NCBI RefSeq assembly: GCF_010560025.1
Contig: NZ_SAIY01000003.1
Location: 186,001 to 250,000 of the forward strand
Direction: 5' to 3'
Length of the DNA: 64,000 nucleotides
Origin: Verrucosispora sioxanthis
GTDB lineage: Bacteria; Actinomycetota; Actinomycetes; Mycobacteriales; Micromonosporaceae
Positions within the stretch are counted from its first letter, which is position 1. Each line of letters begins with the position of its first letter. Positions 1 through 9,975 of this stretch are shown one piece after another. The translations under genes and the position numbers were made by a program. A model generated the notes under the pieces. That model had not been told where the DNA came from. It worked only from the letters and a program-made list of their open reading frames with translations, and ran no database searches.

Positions 1-982
1 TCGCCGACAGCGAGCGGGCCGGCTCGGTGGAGCGGATCCGAGCGGCACTTGCGGCGTACGACATCGCGGTGGGCCGGCGGGTGCCGGACCGCGACGTGCC
101 GGCGGCAGCTCAGGTGGCGCGCGGCGTGGCTTACGCCTGGACCACCTACCAGCACGCACGGTACCCCCAGTTGACCGACCTGCTGCCCGAGCTGATCAGC
201 GGGGCGCAGCGCGGTCACGCCCGCGAGCTGGCGTCGGGGCGCGTGCCACTGGTGGAGGCGTACCGGATCGGCGCGGCACTGCTGACGAAGCTCGGTGAGA
301 CCGAGTTGGCCTGGTTGGCCGCCGACCGGGCGATGACGCTGGCGACCGGCGATGCTGTGCTCGTCGCCAGCGCGGCGGTGCAGCTCGGGAGGTGTTGCGC
401 GCCACCGGGCGGGCGCGATCGGCGGTGTCGACCGTGCGGACCGCCGCGTACCGCATCGCCCCGCCGGACCTCGACGGCGGCTCGTCGGCGCAGTTGTCCC
501 TGTGCGGCACGCTGCTCGTGCAGGGCGCGTTGGCGGCAGCCGGCGACGGCGACGAGCGCGCCGCCGCCGACCTGCTCGACGAGGCCGCCGACCTGGCCGA
601 CCGGGTGGGCGACGGTCATGACCACCATCGCACCGCCTTCGGGCCCACCGCCGTCACCGCAGCACGGACAGTGGCGGCACTGGAGTTGGGCGACGCGGGT
701 GAGGCGGTGGCCTGGCATCAGAGGGCGGTCCGACGCGACGGTTGGCGGTGGCTACCCGTCGAGCATCGCGCCGCCCACCTGATCGACGCCGCCCGAGCGC
801 ACCTGCACGCCCACGATCCCACCAGCGCGGCTCGGACCCTGCTGCAAGCCCAGAGCACCGCACCCGCTGAGGTACGGCACCGGCCCGCCGCCCGCGATCT
901 GCTCGCCGAGGTGCTCCGGAGCCGGCACGCCCCGACGACGATCGTCCAGCTCGCCGCGGCCCTCAAGGTGCCGGCAACATGA
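1..982 (+). pseudogene. XRE-family regulator, C-terminal part, frameshifted and cut by the window edge
   Basis: This is the C-terminal half of a helix-turn-helix regulator of the type common in Micromonospora and Streptomyces; the DNA-binding N-terminus lies outside the window. The readable part is an alpha-helical, TPR-like sensor region (AWTTYQHARY, LTKLGETELAWLAADRAM, later LLDEAADLADRVGD). Translation runs in one frame from base 3 to about 387 and continues in another from about 389 to the TGA at 980-982. One G or C is missing in the run at 387-391 (CTCGGGAGGTG). The joined protein reads smoothly across the gap, so this is either a recent 1-bp deletion or a sequencing error. The stop overlaps the next start (ATGA). 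Family assignment rests on the C-terminal pattern only. Confidence 0.6.
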
Positions 983-1740
983 CCGCACCGCTGCTGTCCC
1001 TGGCCCAGATTCTCAACCGGCTCGCCCTCACGGCCCGCCGAACCCTCCGTGATCATGAATCGTCGGACGGCACCTGCCCGATCTGCCACACGGCGGACTG
1101 TGCCACGGCAGCCGCTGCGCGTGACGTCCTCGACGCCATCACCCAACTGCGCTGGCACCGCCTGGAGGTTCCGCCGCACATCGTGTCCCCCGTGGATCCC
1201 GCCTGCTCCGCGCTGACCGGCACCCCGAGCACTGACCATGGCAGCGGCGTGTCGAGTCACTCGACTGCAAACGATCAAGCTCGGCTCAGGCCGCGTCAGG
1301 TGGGGGTGTCGCGGCGGCGGAAGGTGGTGAGGCCGAGGGCGAGCAGGGCGGCGGCTACGGCGGTCAGGACCACCAGGGGCAGGACGGTGACGTCGACGGC
1401 GGGCACCGACGGCACGTGGGTGTACGGGGAGAGGTTCAGCGCCGCCTGCGGCAGGTCCAGCGCGGCGCCCAACTGGCCGAGCAGCAGGAACACGATGAGC
1501 ACCGCCCAACTCGACGCGACCGACAGGCGCGGCAACGCGCCGAGCAGGGCGGTCACCACCCCGGCGACGACCAGCAGCGCCGGCAGCCGCAGCAGCGCGG
1601 CCCCGGTCAGGTCGACCGTCCAACCGACCGGGTCACCGACCGCCAGCCCGTACCCGAGGCCGGTGGTGGCACCGGCCAGCAGCATCAGCGCCAGCGCGCC
1701 GAGCACGGCACCGGCCACCTGGGTGCCCAGCCACCGGTAG
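979..1740 (+). CDS. hypothetical protein with a CPxCHxxxC cysteine cluster; 3' end doubtful
   Basis: The start overlaps the upstream regulator stop by four bases, suggesting translational coupling. The first 70-90 residues look like a real protein: two helical stretches flank CPICHTADC, a possible zinc knuckle (Cys-X2-Cys-His-X3-Cys). Beyond about base 1260 the frame continues into Arg/Ser/Thr-rich translation antisense to the ABC permease gene and reads like a shadow frame. I therefore trust roughly 979-1260 as coding; the annotated end is simply the first in-frame stop. A lost stop through a nearby indel would fit the frameshift just upstream. Function unknown; possibly a partner of the XRE regulator. 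Confidence 0.4.
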   Translation: MTAPLLSLAQILNRLALTARRTLRDHESSDGTCPICHTADCATAAAARDVLDAITQLRWHRLEVPPHIVSPVDPACSALTGTPSTDHGSGVSSHSTANDQARLRPRQVGVSRRRKVVRPRASRAAATAVRTTRGRTVTSTAGTDGTWVYGERFSAACGRSSAAPNWPSSRNTMSTAQLDATDRRGNAPSRAVTTPATTSSAGSRSSAAPVRSTVQPTGSPTASPYPRPVVAPASSISASAPSTAPATWVPSHR

Positions 1741-2918
1741 CGGCTGACGGCGGTGGCGAGCAGCGGTTCGAGGATGCCGTCGGACTCGTCACCGCGCACC
1801 CGCAGCAGGGCCTGCACCACGTACGCCCCGATGGTCAGGGCGAACAGCCCGAGCATCGCGGCCAGGAAGGCGTCGACGAGTTCGGCCCCGCCGCCGAGTT
1901 GGGCGATCGCCTCGGCGGCGGCCGGGTTGTCGGCGATCATGTCGTCGACCTCGTTGCCGGCCAGACCCATGGCGAGGCCGAGCACCGCCACCGCGACCGC
2001 CCAACCGGTCAACGCGCCACGGTGCAGCCGCCAGGTGAGTCCGGCCGGGCTGAGCAGGCCGGCGGTGGCTCGGGCCGGACCCCGGCGGGCGGCGAGCAGG
2101 CCGGCGCCGAGGTCGCGTCGTTCGGCGAGCGCGTACGCCCCGGCGACCCCGGCGACCAGCAGGGCGACCGGCAGCGTGAGAACCCACCACCGCTCGTCGT
2201 CGAAGGCACGGATCTGGGTGCCCCAGCCCAGCGGCGACAACCAGGTGGGCCACGCGCTGACCAGGCGTACCCCGTCGGCGGCGGGCTGACCGAGAACGTC
2301 ACCGGTGGCGCGCAGCAGGAACGCCACCCCGACCGTGGCCGAGGCGAGGGCGTTGGCGCCCCGGGAGGTCACCGAGAGCTGGGCGGTGACGGCGGCCGCG
2401 CCGGTGAAGGCGAGGCCGACCCCGACGATCGCCGCGGCGGCCACCGAGCCGGCGGCCGGCAGGCCGGCACCGACGAAGGCGAGCGCGAGCAGCGCACCGG
2501 ACAGCACGTTGGCGCCGACCACGACGACCAGGGCCGCGGTGAGCAGCGCGTACCGGCCGACGGCGGCGGCACCGAGCAGCTCCGCGCGGCCGGTTTCCTC
2601 GTTCTGCCGGGTGTGCCGGACCACCGCGAAGGTGCTCAGCAACGCGGCGAGCACGGCCAGGGTGAGGTACGTCTCGGTGACCACCACGGCTCCGAGGTCG
2701 GTGCTGGCCACCGGGCCGTTGAAGGCACGGGCGACGACGCTGGTGTTGGCCACCTCGGCGTACCCGATGCGGTTCTGCTCCTCGGGGTAGATGCTGGCCA
2801 CGCTCTCGGCGAGGGCGTAGCCGATCAGCGGGCTGCCGAGCGTCCAGATGGCCAGGCGGATGCGGTCCCGACGCAGGGCGAGCCGGGTGAGTCGGCCGGT
2901 GCCGGTGAAGGCGCTCAT
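1296..2918 (-). CDS. ABC-2 type exporter permease, about 540 aa
   Basis: This is a polytopic membrane protein with about twelve hydrophobic segments in two similar halves. Residues 1-50 ([25 protein letters not shown]) and a second [12 protein letters not shown] block near residue 300 are typical of the large actinobacterial permeases annotated as polyketide-antibiotic or TetR-linked exporters. The ATG at 2918 overlaps the TGA of the upstream ATPase gene (ATGA), so the two are coupled and form one transporter. The divergent TetR gene nearby probably controls the pair. The substrate cannot be told from sequence. Permease role is secure; antibiotic export is only a family tendency. Confidence 0.88.
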   Translation of the reverse strand: MSAFTGTGRLTRLALRRDRIRLAIWTLGSPLIGYALAESVASIYPEEQNRIGYAEVANTSVVARAFNGPVASTDLGAVVVTETYLTLAVLAALLSTFAVVRHTRQNEETGRAELLGAAAVGRYALLTAALVVVVGANVLSGALLALAFVGAGLPAAGSVAAAAIVGVGLAFTGAAAVTAQLSVTSRGANALASATVGVAFLLRATGDVLGQPAADGVRLVSAWPTWLSPLGWGTQIRAFDDERWWVLTLPVALLVAGVAGAYALAERRDLGAGLLAARRGPARATAGLLSPAGLTWRLHRGALTGWAVAVAVLGLAMGLAGNEVDDMIADNPAAAEAIAQLGGGAELVDAFLAAMLGLFALTIGAYVVQALLRVRGDESDGILEPLLATAVSRYRWLGTQVAGAVLGALALMLLAGATTGLGYGLAVGDPVGWTVDLTGAALLRLPALLVVAGVVTALLGALPRLSVASSWAVLIVFLLLGQLGAALDLPQAALNLSPYTHVPSVPAVDVTVLPLVVLTAVAAALLALGLTTFRRRDTPT

Positions 2919-3835
2919 CGGGTGCCTCCGGCCGGCGCCTGCCGGTCTGAGTCGATGGTCTCGCCGTAGTGCCGCAGGAAGAGTTCCTCCAGGGTGGGCG
3001 GTGTGCTGGTCAACGCGCGGACCTCGAAGCGGACCAGGTGGGTCAGGAGCGCGTCGAGGTGCTCGGGCTCGACCTCCAGGCGGACGCGACCGTCGACGGG
3101 GCGGACCTCGTGCACGCCGGGCAGCTCGGTCAGGCCGGTCACCGGCCGTCCGGTCTCGACGGTGACGGTGGTACGCGCCAGGTGGCGCAGCTCGGACAGG
3201 GTGCCGGACTCGACGATCCGGCCCTCCCGGATGATGCTGACCCGGTCGCAGAGCGCCTCGACCTCGGCCAGCACGTGGCTGGAGAGCAGGACGCTCGCGC
3301 CGCCCTGGGTGAGCTGCCGGACCTCCTCCTGGAACACCGCCTCCATCAGCGGGTCCAGCCCGGAGGTGGGCTCGTCCAGCACGTACAGCTCGACGTCGCT
3401 GGCGAAGGCGGCGACGATGGCGACCTTCTGCCGGTTGCCCTTGGAGTAGGTGCGGCACTTCTTCGTCGGGTCCAGGTCGAAGCGACGCAGCAGTTCGTCG
3501 CGGCGACGCGGGTCCAGCCCGCCGCGCAACGCACCGAACAGGTCGATCGCCTCTCCGCCGGACAGGTTGGGCCAGAGGTTGACGTCACCCGGCACGTAGG
3601 CCAGCCGCCGGTGCAGCGCGACCGCGTCCCGCCACGGGTCCCCACCCAGGAGGCGAACCTGCCCGGAGTCCCGGCGCAGCAGGCCGAGCAGGATCCGGAT
3701 GGTGGTGGACTTGCCCGAGCCGTTGGGTCCGAGGAATCCGTGCACCTCCCCCGGTTCCACCGTCAGGTCGAGCCCGTCAAGTGCGCGTACGCCGCCGAAG
3801 GTCTTGACGAGGTTCTCGATGGCGATCACGGACAT
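2915..3835 (-). CDS. ABC transporter ATP-binding protein
   Basis: A 306-residue nucleotide-binding subunit with Walker [10 protein letters not shown] (about residues 38-46), a signature region around [11 protein letters not shown], Walker [14 protein letters not shown] and the H-loop SSHVL. The C-terminal 80 residues form the extra domain seen in exporters of the DrrA/CcmA type. The ATG at 3835 is chosen because AGGAGG lies seven bases upstream and the protein begins with the usual strand [15 protein letters not shown]; a longer in-frame extension upstream crosses the promoter region. It is the partner of the overlapping permease gene and is divergent from tetR. Confidence 0.93.
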   Translation of the reverse strand: MSVIAIENLVKTFGGVRALDGLDLTVEPGEVHGFLGPNGSGKSTTIRILLGLLRRDSGQVRLLGGDPWRDAVALHRRLAYVPGDVNLWPNLSGGEAIDLFGALRGGLDPRRRDELLRRFDLDPTKKCRTYSKGNRQKVAIVAAFASDVELYVLDEPTSGLDPLMEAVFQEEVRQLTQGGASVLLSSHVLAEVEALCDRVSIIREGRIVESGTLSELRHLARTTVTVETGRPVTGLTELPGVHEVRPVDGRVRLEVEPEHLDALLTHLVRFEVRALTSTPPTLEELFLRHYGETIDSDRQAPAGGTR

Positions 3836-3919
3836 GGACGCCTCCTGTCGTTGCCGGTGTCTGCCACTGACCGATGGTAAGGGGTACCGCACAGCCACCG
3901 TCCGGCGGTCAGGAGCGAC

Positions 3920-3925
3920 TACGCT
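3920..3925 (+). promoter_or_regulatory. putative -10 box (TACGCT) of tetR, leaderless type
   Basis: TACGCT ends seven bases before the ATG at 3933, so the predicted transcript starts at or next to the start codon. Inverted heptamers CTGACCG (3867-3873) and CGGTCAG (3906-3912) in the same divergent intergenic region could be an operator. The position is inferred by pattern only. Confidence 0.45.
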
Positions 3926-3932
3926 GAACGCC

Positions 3933-4736
3933 ATGACCTGCGCGGAGACCGACGGCACCCGCAGTCGGATCCTGCGCGCCGCGCTGGACCTCTTCGCCGA
4001 GCAGGGCTACCAACGCACCTCGCTGCGGCAGATCGCCGAACGGTTGCGGCTGACCAAGGCCGCCATCCTCTACCACTTCCCCAGCAAGGTGCATCTGCTC
4101 GCCGCACTCGCCGAGCCGTTGATCCGCGACCTGGAGGCACTGCTGGACACCGCCGGGTCGCTGCCCGGCCGGCAGGCGAGATGGACGCTGCTGGAGGGCT
4201 GGGTGGACACCATGCTCGCGCACCGCGGCCCACTCGGCATGCTCTTTCACGACCTCGCGCTCGTCGACCGGGGCAGCACGTACCACCGCCTGATGCAGAT
4301 CGCCATGCGGGCCAACGAGATCGTCGCCGGTCCGGACGCCGGACGCCGGGATCGGGTCCGGGCGGTCCAGGCCATCGCCATGTGCAGCGACCCGGTGGTG
4401 TTCATGATCGACGTTCCCGCGTCGGTACTGAGGGCGGACATGCTGGACGGCGTCTGCCGGCTGCTGGGTGAGACGCCGCCCGGCGAACAGCGGCCGGTCG
4501 CCCGCACCACGACGGCGACCGATCCGGCCGCCGGCGCCGCGCCGCCCGGGCGGGTGGGTCGGCGGCGGCCGGGCCGCCCCCGTTCGCTGAGCCCGGAACA
4601 GGTGCGCGCCGCCCGTCGGATGCATCTGGCGGGCACCCACTCGGCCGACGAGATCGCCGCCGAGTTCGGTGTCTCGCGCGCCACCGTCTACCGCCACCTC
4701 GACGCGGACCACGATAACGAGACAATTACAAGATAG
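3933..4736 (+). CDS. TetR-family regulator with an extra C-terminal helix-turn-helix
   Basis: The N-terminus is a standard TetR DNA-binding domain (residues 8-55: [41 protein letters not shown] in two pieces), followed by a ligand-binding region to about 185. An Arg/Pro linker then leads to a second predicted HTH at about 215-258 ([38 protein letters not shown]) resembling the Hin/resolvase type. At 267 aa it is about 60 residues longer than a usual TetR protein. It is divergent from the ABC exporter and probably regulates it. The start is set by the leaderless-type -10 box and the TetR start consensus. Confidence 0.88.
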   Translation: MTCAETDGTRSRILRAALDLFAEQGYQRTSLRQIAERLRLTKAAILYHFPSKVHLLAALAEPLIRDLEALLDTAGSLPGRQARWTLLEGWVDTMLAHRGPLGMLFHDLALVDRGSTYHRLMQIAMRANEIVAGPDAGRRDRVRAVQAIAMCSDPVVFMIDVPASVLRADMLDGVCRLLGETPPGEQRPVARTTTATDPAAGAAPPGRVGRRRPGRPRSLSPEQVRAARRMHLAGTHSADEIAAEFGVSRATVYRHLDADHDNETITR

Positions 4737-4757
4737 TTATGAGACCTCGCCGGGTGG

Positions 4758-6083
4758 TCACCGGACCAGGCCGATCCCGGCGTACGTCCGCTCGTACGCC
4801 GGGAACTCCTCGTCGGTGTGCGGCGCGTAGATCCAGGTACGCAGGGAGTCGGCCGTGGTGTCGATCTCCACCAGCCGCACCGGGTTGGTACTGCGGGAGT
4901 GGAACGTCTGCAGGAAGGAGTAGATCCGGTTGCCGTGCACTCCGGTGTCCACCCGGGACGCCGCCGTGCCGGTGTGCCCGGAGAAGACGAACCGGATGTT
5001 CGGGTACCGCCGCACAAGATTGTCGAAGACGTACTGCGGACTGGTCGAACCGTAGCCGGCCGACCGACCGATCGAGGCGTCGCTCTCCAGGTGGTGATGG
5101 GTGACGATCACGACGTTGTGCCGGGGATGGGCCGCCACGACCGCCTTCGCCCAGTCGACGGCCGCCCGGCGCGGCCACAGTTCCAGGCTCAGCACCAGCC
5201 ACCGCACCCCACCGGCGGTGTAGGTGGCATAGGCGTTGTCCACCTTGCCCGCCTCGAACTGGCCACCCACCGCGCCGAACCGCCCGGCGGTGAAGTACCT
5301 GTTGAACACTGTCGTGTCGCGCAGCAACTGTCCGGCGGGACTGCGCAGTTCCCCGCCCGGCCCGGCGGCCTGGGTGTCGTGGTTGCCGACGGCGAGGGTG
5401 TACGGCAGGCCGGCCGTCTCCAACGGACGCAGCGCGGCGCGGGCCCGGTCGTACTGCGCGTGGTCGGGAGTGTCGTAGTTGACCACATCGCCGGAGTGCG
5501 TGACGAACCGCAGGTCGAGAGTGGTGCGCTGGGCGACCAGCCAGTCGACGCGCTGACGCAGTCGGGTGTCGCGGGCGCTCAGCACCTCCTCCTGCGTGTC
5601 CGGCACCACGGCGAAGGTGAAGCGCGGGTCGACCGCCGGAGGCGGCTGCGTCCACACGGACGCCAGGTGTGCGTTGCGGTCACACGCGCCGGTGTACCGG
5701 TCGTTGACCAGCTCGATCCGGACGTCGTGCGTACCGTCCGGCAGCTCGGCACCGACCGGATAGCCGCCATAGTCGGTGGCGCTGGTCACGGTGACCTCGC
5801 CGACCAGCGCGCCGCCGACCCTGACCCGCAGGGTCGGCCAGCCGTCGCAGTGGTCGCCGATCGCACCGACGACCAGCCGTCCGGCGCCCCGCACGACGAT
5901 CGTCGCGTAGCTGGCGTTGTGCCACAGCGTGGCGTGGGTGCCCGAGGACGGCCGGGGCGTGCCCGTGGCGGCTTGGATCGAACCGTTGACCACGGTGAAC
6001 GGTGACGCCGCGTGCGCCGCGCCGGCCGGTACGCCGGCCGACAGGACGACCACGACCGCCATGATCGCGCGCGTGATCCGCAT
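4758..6083 (-). CDS. secreted metallophosphoesterase with N-terminal carbohydrate-binding-like module
   Basis: A 441-residue exported enzyme. Residues 1-28 are a signal peptide ending AAHAAS. Residues 29-145 form a beta-rich module (LRVRVGGALVGEVTV, GTHDVRIELVNDRYTGACDRN) like a xylan-binding-type carbohydrate module. From about 155 the calcineurin-like phosphoesterase motifs appear in order: PDTQ, SGDVVNYD, GNHD, VTHHH and FSGHTG. The ATG at 6083 follows AGGGAGGG. The gene is convergent with tetR, 21 bases away. The substrate is unknown; a phosphodiester or phosphomonoester in the cell wall or medium is likely. Confidence 0.88.
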   Translation of the reverse strand: MRITRAIMAVVVVLSAGVPAGAAHAASPFTVVNGSIQAATGTPRPSSGTHATLWHNASYATIVVRGAGRLVVGAIGDHCDGWPTLRVRVGGALVGEVTVTSATDYGGYPVGAELPDGTHDVRIELVNDRYTGACDRNAHLASVWTQPPPAVDPRFTFAVVPDTQEEVLSARDTRLRQRVDWLVAQRTTLDLRFVTHSGDVVNYDTPDHAQYDRARAALRPLETAGLPYTLAVGNHDTQAAGPGGELRSPAGQLLRDTTVFNRYFTAGRFGAVGGQFEAGKVDNAYATYTAGGVRWLVLSLELWPRRAAVDWAKAVVAAHPRHNVVIVTHHHLESDASIGRSAGYGSTSPQYVFDNLVRRYPNIRFVFSGHTGTAASRVDTGVHGNRIYSFLQTFHSRSTNPVRLVEIDTTADSLRTWIYAPHTDEEFPAYERTYAGIGLVR

Positions 6084-6223
6084 GGATGCCCTCCCTGTGC
6101 CACCTCCGGCAGCTGCCGGACATCGGGATGCTAAGGCAGACCGACCGGGCATTCCGGTACCGAAACATCGACACGCAGTGACGTTTACCTTGACGAAACG
6201 TGACAGGGGGCGCGGCGGATCGA

Positions 6224-7741
6224 TCAGCCGACGTCGACCCAGTCGAGCGTGCGTTGCACCGCCTTGCGCCAGCCGGCGTAACCGGTGGCCCGCTGTTCGG
6301 GCGACCAGGACGGCTGCCAGCGCCGGCTCTCGTTCCAGTTCTCCCGCAGTTCGTCGGTGTCCCGCCAGAATCCGACGGCCAGTCCGGCGGCATAGGCCGC
6401 GCCGAGGGCCGTGGTCTCGGCGACCACGGGCCGGCTCACCGGCACGCCGAGGATGTCCGCCTGCAACTGCATGCACAGGTCGTTGACGGTGACCCCACCG
6501 TCGACCTTGAGGCACTCCAGCGACACGCCCGAGTCGCGCGCCATGGCCTCGGCCACGTCGCGGCTCTGGTAGCAGATCGCTTCCAGGGTCGCCCGGGCGA
6601 TGTGCGCGTCGGTGTTGTAGCGGGACAGGCCGACGATCGCGCCCCGGGCGTCGGATCGCCAGTACGGGGCGAACAGACCGGAGAAGGCCGGTACGAAGTA
6701 GACCCCACCATTGTCGTCGACCTGGCGGGCGAGGTCCTCGCTCTGCGCCGCACTGCTGATGATCTTCAACTGGTCGCGGAGCCACTGCACGGCCGAACCG
6801 GTGACGGCGATGGAACCTTCGAGCGCGTAGACCGGCGACTGGCCGGCGAACTGGTAGCACACGGTGGTGAGCAGTCCGGCCTCGGAGCGGACGATCTCCG
6901 GTCCGGTGTTCAACAGCAGGAAGTTGCCCGTACCGTAGGTGTTCTTCGCCTCGCCCGGGGCGAAGCAGACCTGACCGACGGTGGCCGCCTGTTGGTCACC
7001 CAGATCCCCGGTGATCGGGACGGGGCCGGCGAACGGGCCGTTGGGCAGGGTGACGCCGTAGGCGTCCGGGTCGGAGGACGGGACGATCCGGGGCAGCATG
7101 GCGCGCGGGATGCCGAAGATGGACAGCAGTTCGTCGTCCCAGTCCAGCGTCTCCAGGTTCATCAGCATGGTCCGGCTGGCGTTCGTGGGGTCGGTGACGT
7201 GGATGCCGCCGTCGGTACCACCGGTCAGGTGCCACAGCAACCAGGTGTCGGTGTTGCCGAAGATCGCCTCACCGCGTTCGGCGGCCGCCCGCACCCCGTC
7301 GACGTGCTCCAGGATCCACTGGATCTTGCCGCCCGAGAAGTAGGTCGCCGGCGGCAGGCCGGCCTTGCGCCGGATGATCTCGCCGCGCCCGTCACGCCCC
7401 AACGCCGAGGCGATCCGATCGGTCCGGGTGTCCTGCCAGACGATGGCGTTGTAGTACGGCCGGCCGGTGCGCCGGTTCCACACCACCGTCGTCTCCCGCT
7501 GGTTGGTGACACCGAAAGCCGCCAGGTCACCCGCGGCGAGGCTGTGCGTGTTCAGCGCCGTGCGTACGACCGTCTGGGTGCGTTCCCAGATCTCCAGCGG
7601 ATTGTGCTCGACCCAGCCGGCGCGCGGCAGGATCTGCTGGTGTTCGAGCTGATGGCGGCCGACCTCGTTGCCACCGTGGTCGAAGATCATGAACCGGGTG
7701 CTGGTGGTGCCCTGGTCCACGGCGCCGACGAAGTCAGCCAT
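6224..7741 (-). CDS. glpK: glycerol kinase
   Basis: This cytoplasmic enzyme phosphorylates glycerol to glycerol-3-phosphate using ATP. The 505-residue protein has the FGGY-kinase start ([17 protein letters not shown]), the glycerol-kinase segment [11 protein letters not shown], the substrate-region FQTDTR-like DTRTDRI and the C-terminal [18 protein letters not shown] motif. Length fits GlpK (about 500 aa). The ATG at 7741 is preceded by GGAGAACGC. No glpF or glpD gene is adjacent. Very secure. Confidence 0.97.
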   Translation of the reverse strand: MADFVGAVDQGTTSTRFMIFDHGGNEVGRHQLEHQQILPRAGWVEHNPLEIWERTQTVVRTALNTHSLAAGDLAAFGVTNQRETTVVWNRRTGRPYYNAIVWQDTRTDRIASALGRDGRGEIIRRKAGLPPATYFSGGKIQWILEHVDGVRAAAERGEAIFGNTDTWLLWHLTGGTDGGIHVTDPTNASRTMLMNLETLDWDDELLSIFGIPRAMLPRIVPSSDPDAYGVTLPNGPFAGPVPITGDLGDQQAATVGQVCFAPGEAKNTYGTGNFLLLNTGPEIVRSEAGLLTTVCYQFAGQSPVYALEGSIAVTGSAVQWLRDQLKIISSAAQSEDLARQVDDNGGVYFVPAFSGLFAPYWRSDARGAIVGLSRYNTDAHIARATLEAICYQSRDVAEAMARDSGVSLECLKVDGGVTVNDLCMQLQADILGVPVSRPVVAETTALGAAYAAGLAVGFWRDTDELRENWNESRRWQPSWSPEQRATGYAGWRKAVQRTLDWVDVG

Positions 7742-7963
7742 GCGTTCTCCTTGTCCTGGTCCTCGCTGTGGGTGCGGCGTGCGGCCTCGGGTAGATCCTT
7801 CCCGATCTCCGCGTCGCTTACCACGAACGGTTGGCGCGGCCGGCGGGGAAGGCGTGCCCGCCGGGCGCGGCGGCACCGGGTGGGAGGGCCGGCGGATGCC
7901 CGGTAGCGTTCGGCAGACCACCACTGGGTCGCCGCTGGCGGCGACCGGGAGCAGGAGCGCAAC

Positions 7964-8836
7964 ATGCGGTTAGAGCTACGCGACCGGACCATCCTGATCA
8001 CCGGAGCGGCGCGGGGTATCGGCGCCCAACTGGCCCGGGCGGCCGCCGCCCGGGGCGCCCGGGTCGCCCTGGTCGGCCTGGAACCGGCGCCGTTGCGGCA
8101 GGTCGCCGCCGAGGTGGGCGGGCACTGGTACGAGTGCGACGTCACCGACCAGGCGGGCCTCGACGACGCGGTCGCCTCGACCGTGCAGCGTTACGGCGGC
8201 ATCGACGTGGTGGTGGCCAACGCCGGCATCGCCAACATCGGCACCGTGTCCACCGGCCCGGTCGACGCCCTGGCCCGCACCATCGAGGTGAACCTGACCG
8301 GGGTGGTCCGCACGGTCAGCGCGGCGCTGCCGCACGTGCGCGCCGCCCGGGGCCACGTCCTGATCGTGTCGTCGGCGGCGGCCTTCGCCGCCATGCCCGG
8401 GATGGCCGCGTACTGCGCGTCGAAGGCCGGGGTCGAACAGTTCGGCAACGTGCTGCGGCTGGAGAACCGCCGGCGAGGGCTGACCGTGGGCACCGCCCAC
8501 CCGATCTGGATCGACACCGACCTGGTGCGCGACATCCGGGACGACCTCGCCTCGTTCCACACCGCGCAGCGCAAGCTGCCCTGGCCGCTGAACACGACGG
8601 TCAGCGTCGAACGGTGCGCCGAGGCACTGCTGTGCGGCATCGAAGCTCGTCGACGCAAGGTCTACGTGCCACGGTCCATCGCCCTGGTCCAGGCGCTGCG
8701 CCCGGTGGTGCTCAGTGGGTTCGCCGACCGGCTGATCGACCGCTTCGGCGGCGCGGAGCTGGCCGAGCGGATGGAGGCGGAGGTACACCGTCTCGGCCGG
8801 TCCTTCGGTCGGACGTCGGTGGAGGGCGGCCAGTAG
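7964..8836 (+). CDS. short-chain dehydrogenase/reductase
   Basis: A 290-residue NAD(P)-dependent oxidoreductase with the classical SDR glycine motif TGAARGIG (residues 12-19), the NAG motif VANAGI, a catalytic Ser in VSSAAA and YCASK (Tyr-X3-Lys). After about residue 200 comes a C-terminal region with a small helical tail. A GGAGCAGGAG sequence precedes the ATG at 7964. Substrate not predictable; homologues are often annotated as SDR family oxidoreductases acting on lipids or steroids. Confidence 0.92.
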   Translation: MRLELRDRTILITGAARGIGAQLARAAAARGARVALVGLEPAPLRQVAAEVGGHWYECDVTDQAGLDDAVASTVQRYGGIDVVVANAGIANIGTVSTGPVDALARTIEVNLTGVVRTVSAALPHVRAARGHVLIVSSAAAFAAMPGMAAYCASKAGVEQFGNVLRLENRRRGLTVGTAHPIWIDTDLVRDIRDDLASFHTAQRKLPWPLNTTVSVERCAEALLCGIEARRRKVYVPRSIALVQALRPVVLSGFADRLIDRFGGAELAERMEAEVHRLGRSFGRTSVEGGQ

Positions 8837-8886
8837 CGTCCGGATGGTTGCCCCTCGGCAAAGGTCGCGGATGTTCCTGGACGACG

Positions 8887-8892
8887 TAATCT
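8887..8892 (+). promoter_or_regulatory. putative -10 box (TAATCT), leaderless start
   Basis: TAATCT is followed by six bases and then the ATG at 8899, matching the leaderless pattern seen repeatedly in this window. Confidence 0.45.
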
Positions 8893-8898
8893 GCCTGC

Positions 8899-9402
8899 AT
8901 GAACAACCTCGGCCCGTCGGACGCCCGGGATTCCCGCGACCCGTCACCCGGCGGCGACGAGGCCACTCCCCTGCTGTCCGAGACATTCACCGCACAGACG
9001 GTGACGGCGCTGCGGCACCTGCTCACCGCCCGGGTGACCGCCGCCGGCCTCACCGGCGACGTGGCCGAGGATCTCGTCCTGGCCGTGCACGAACTGGTCA
9101 CCAACGCCGTGCTGCACGGCGGGGGCCGCGGGCGACTCGACCTCTTCCGGCGGGCCGACCTGCTCGTCTGTGAGGTCACCGATCACGGGCACGAGCGGGG
9201 CGCGGACCTGCCGGTGAACCTGCCGGCGACGAACACCCCGGGCGGCCGAGGTCTCTGGCTCGCCCATCACCTAACCGGAGCGCTGACGCTGACCCGCCGG
9301 CCCGACGGTCTGACCGCGACCGTCACCGCCAATCTGCGCGTCGAGCCGTCCGCGGTGACCGGATCGCCCGAGGTGTCCACGGACCGGCCGTCGCATCCGT
9401 GA
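8899..9402 (+). CDS. RsbW/SpoIIAB-like ATP-binding regulatory protein
   Basis: A 167-residue protein with a GHKL-type ATPase domain (about residues 30-150). The N-box is VHELVTNAVLHG and the G-box GGRGLWLAHHL. Single-domain proteins of this kind in actinobacteria bind anti-anti-sigma partners or sigma factors. No sigma or STAS gene is adjacent, so its partner is unknown. The first 30 residues are polar and probably disordered. Confidence 0.85.
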   Translation: MNNLGPSDARDSRDPSPGGDEATPLLSETFTAQTVTALRHLLTARVTAAGLTGDVAEDLVLAVHELVTNAVLHGGGRGRLDLFRRADLLVCEVTDHGHERGADLPVNLPATNTPGGRGLWLAHHLTGALTLTRRPDGLTATVTANLRVEPSAVTGSPEVSTDRPSHP

Positions 9403-9424
9403 GGCCGACGGCCGGTCCACCCGG

Positions 9425-9745
9425 TCAGCCGTTCTGCTTCTGCTGGCACGGCACGCAGAACCGCGCGTGCGGCAGGATCTCCAGGCGTTCCCGGGGAATG
9501 TCCGTTCCGCACCGCTCGCACCTGCCGTAGCCACCGGCGGTGAGGCGCCGCAGCGCCCCGGCGATCTGGTCGAGGCTCAGCCGGGTGGCGGCGATCAGCG
9601 CGGCATTCGTGTGCGCCTCCCCGGGATCCCCGGTGTCGGCCGTCAACTCGGTCAGCCGGGCGGTCTGGGCCGCGAACTCGTGGTGCAGTGTCGCTTCGAG
9701 TTCGCTGATCCACTGCTGGTCGTGGCTGTCGGTCCGTTCGCTCAT
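9425..9745 (-). CDS. TraR/DksA-family zinc-finger protein
   Basis: A 106-residue protein with an N-terminal coiled-coil-forming helix pair and a C-terminal four-cysteine zinc finger (CERCGTDIPRERLEILPHARFCVPCQ, in pieces: CERC and CVPC). DksA-like proteins insert into the RNA polymerase secondary channel; actinobacterial members are little studied. The ATG at 9745 has GGAGAGG upstream and overlaps the stop of a short upstream frame (ATGA). An intrinsic-terminator-like hairpin lies just before the ribosome-binding site, suggesting attenuation. Confidence 0.87.
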   Translation of the reverse strand: MSERTDSHDQQWISELEATLHHEFAAQTARLTELTADTGDPGEAHTNAALIAATRLSLDQIAGALRRLTAGGYGRCERCGTDIPRERLEILPHARFCVPCQQKQNG

Positions 9746-9969
9746 GTCGGTTCCCTCTCCGGAAAAAGAAAAAGGGCCGAAGCGGTGCGCTTCGCCCTTG
9801 CCGTCACGTGTCCGTGCACGATGTCCGGAGGGCTGCGACCGGCGGGGCGCGGCTGGCCGTGACCGGTCGGTGCCGGGAACCGGGGCGCCGGAGTGGCCGC
9901 GCCCGGCACGCGCAGCCCGGCCGCCGCCGGGACGGCGGCGGCGCGGCTGAGCAGCACGGCGGTTCGCAT
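9742..9969 (-). CDS. possible 75-aa leader open reading frame upstream of traR/dksA-like gene
   Basis: An ATG at 9969 sits six bases after TATGGT (complement 9976-9981), the same leaderless layout used by other genes here. The 75-codon frame ends in a TGA that overlaps the ATG of the zinc-finger gene. It reads straight through the terminator hairpin and its U-tract (encoding ALFLFPEREPT at the end). The composition is Ala/Pro/Arg-rich with no domain. It may be a regulatory leader rather than a functional protein, or chance. It is the only candidate coding content in the 450 bases between 9746 and 10196. Confidence 0.35.
   Translation of the reverse strand: MRTAVLLSRAAAVPAAAGLRVPGAATPAPRFPAPTGHGQPRPAGRSPPDIVHGHVTARAKRTASALFLFPEREPT
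9763..9799 (-). terminator. intrinsic terminator-like hairpin in the leader of the traR/dksA-like gene
   Basis: Read on the minus strand: AAGGGC-GAAGC, a five-base loop, then GCTTC-G-GCCCTT (one bulged G) followed by TTTTTCTTTTT. This is a textbook Rho-independent structure, rare in such GC-rich DNA. It ends about 18 bases before the zinc-finger gene's start and so lies in its 5' leader, where it could act as an attenuator. Confidence 0.7.
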
Positions 9970-9975
9970 CGGACC

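Noticed and set aside
1416..2969. 517-residue plus-strand frame antisense to the ABC permease
   Set aside because: Gln/Gly/Arg-rich low-complexity translation typical of the antisense frame of a GC-rich gene; the minus strand encodes a clear permease.
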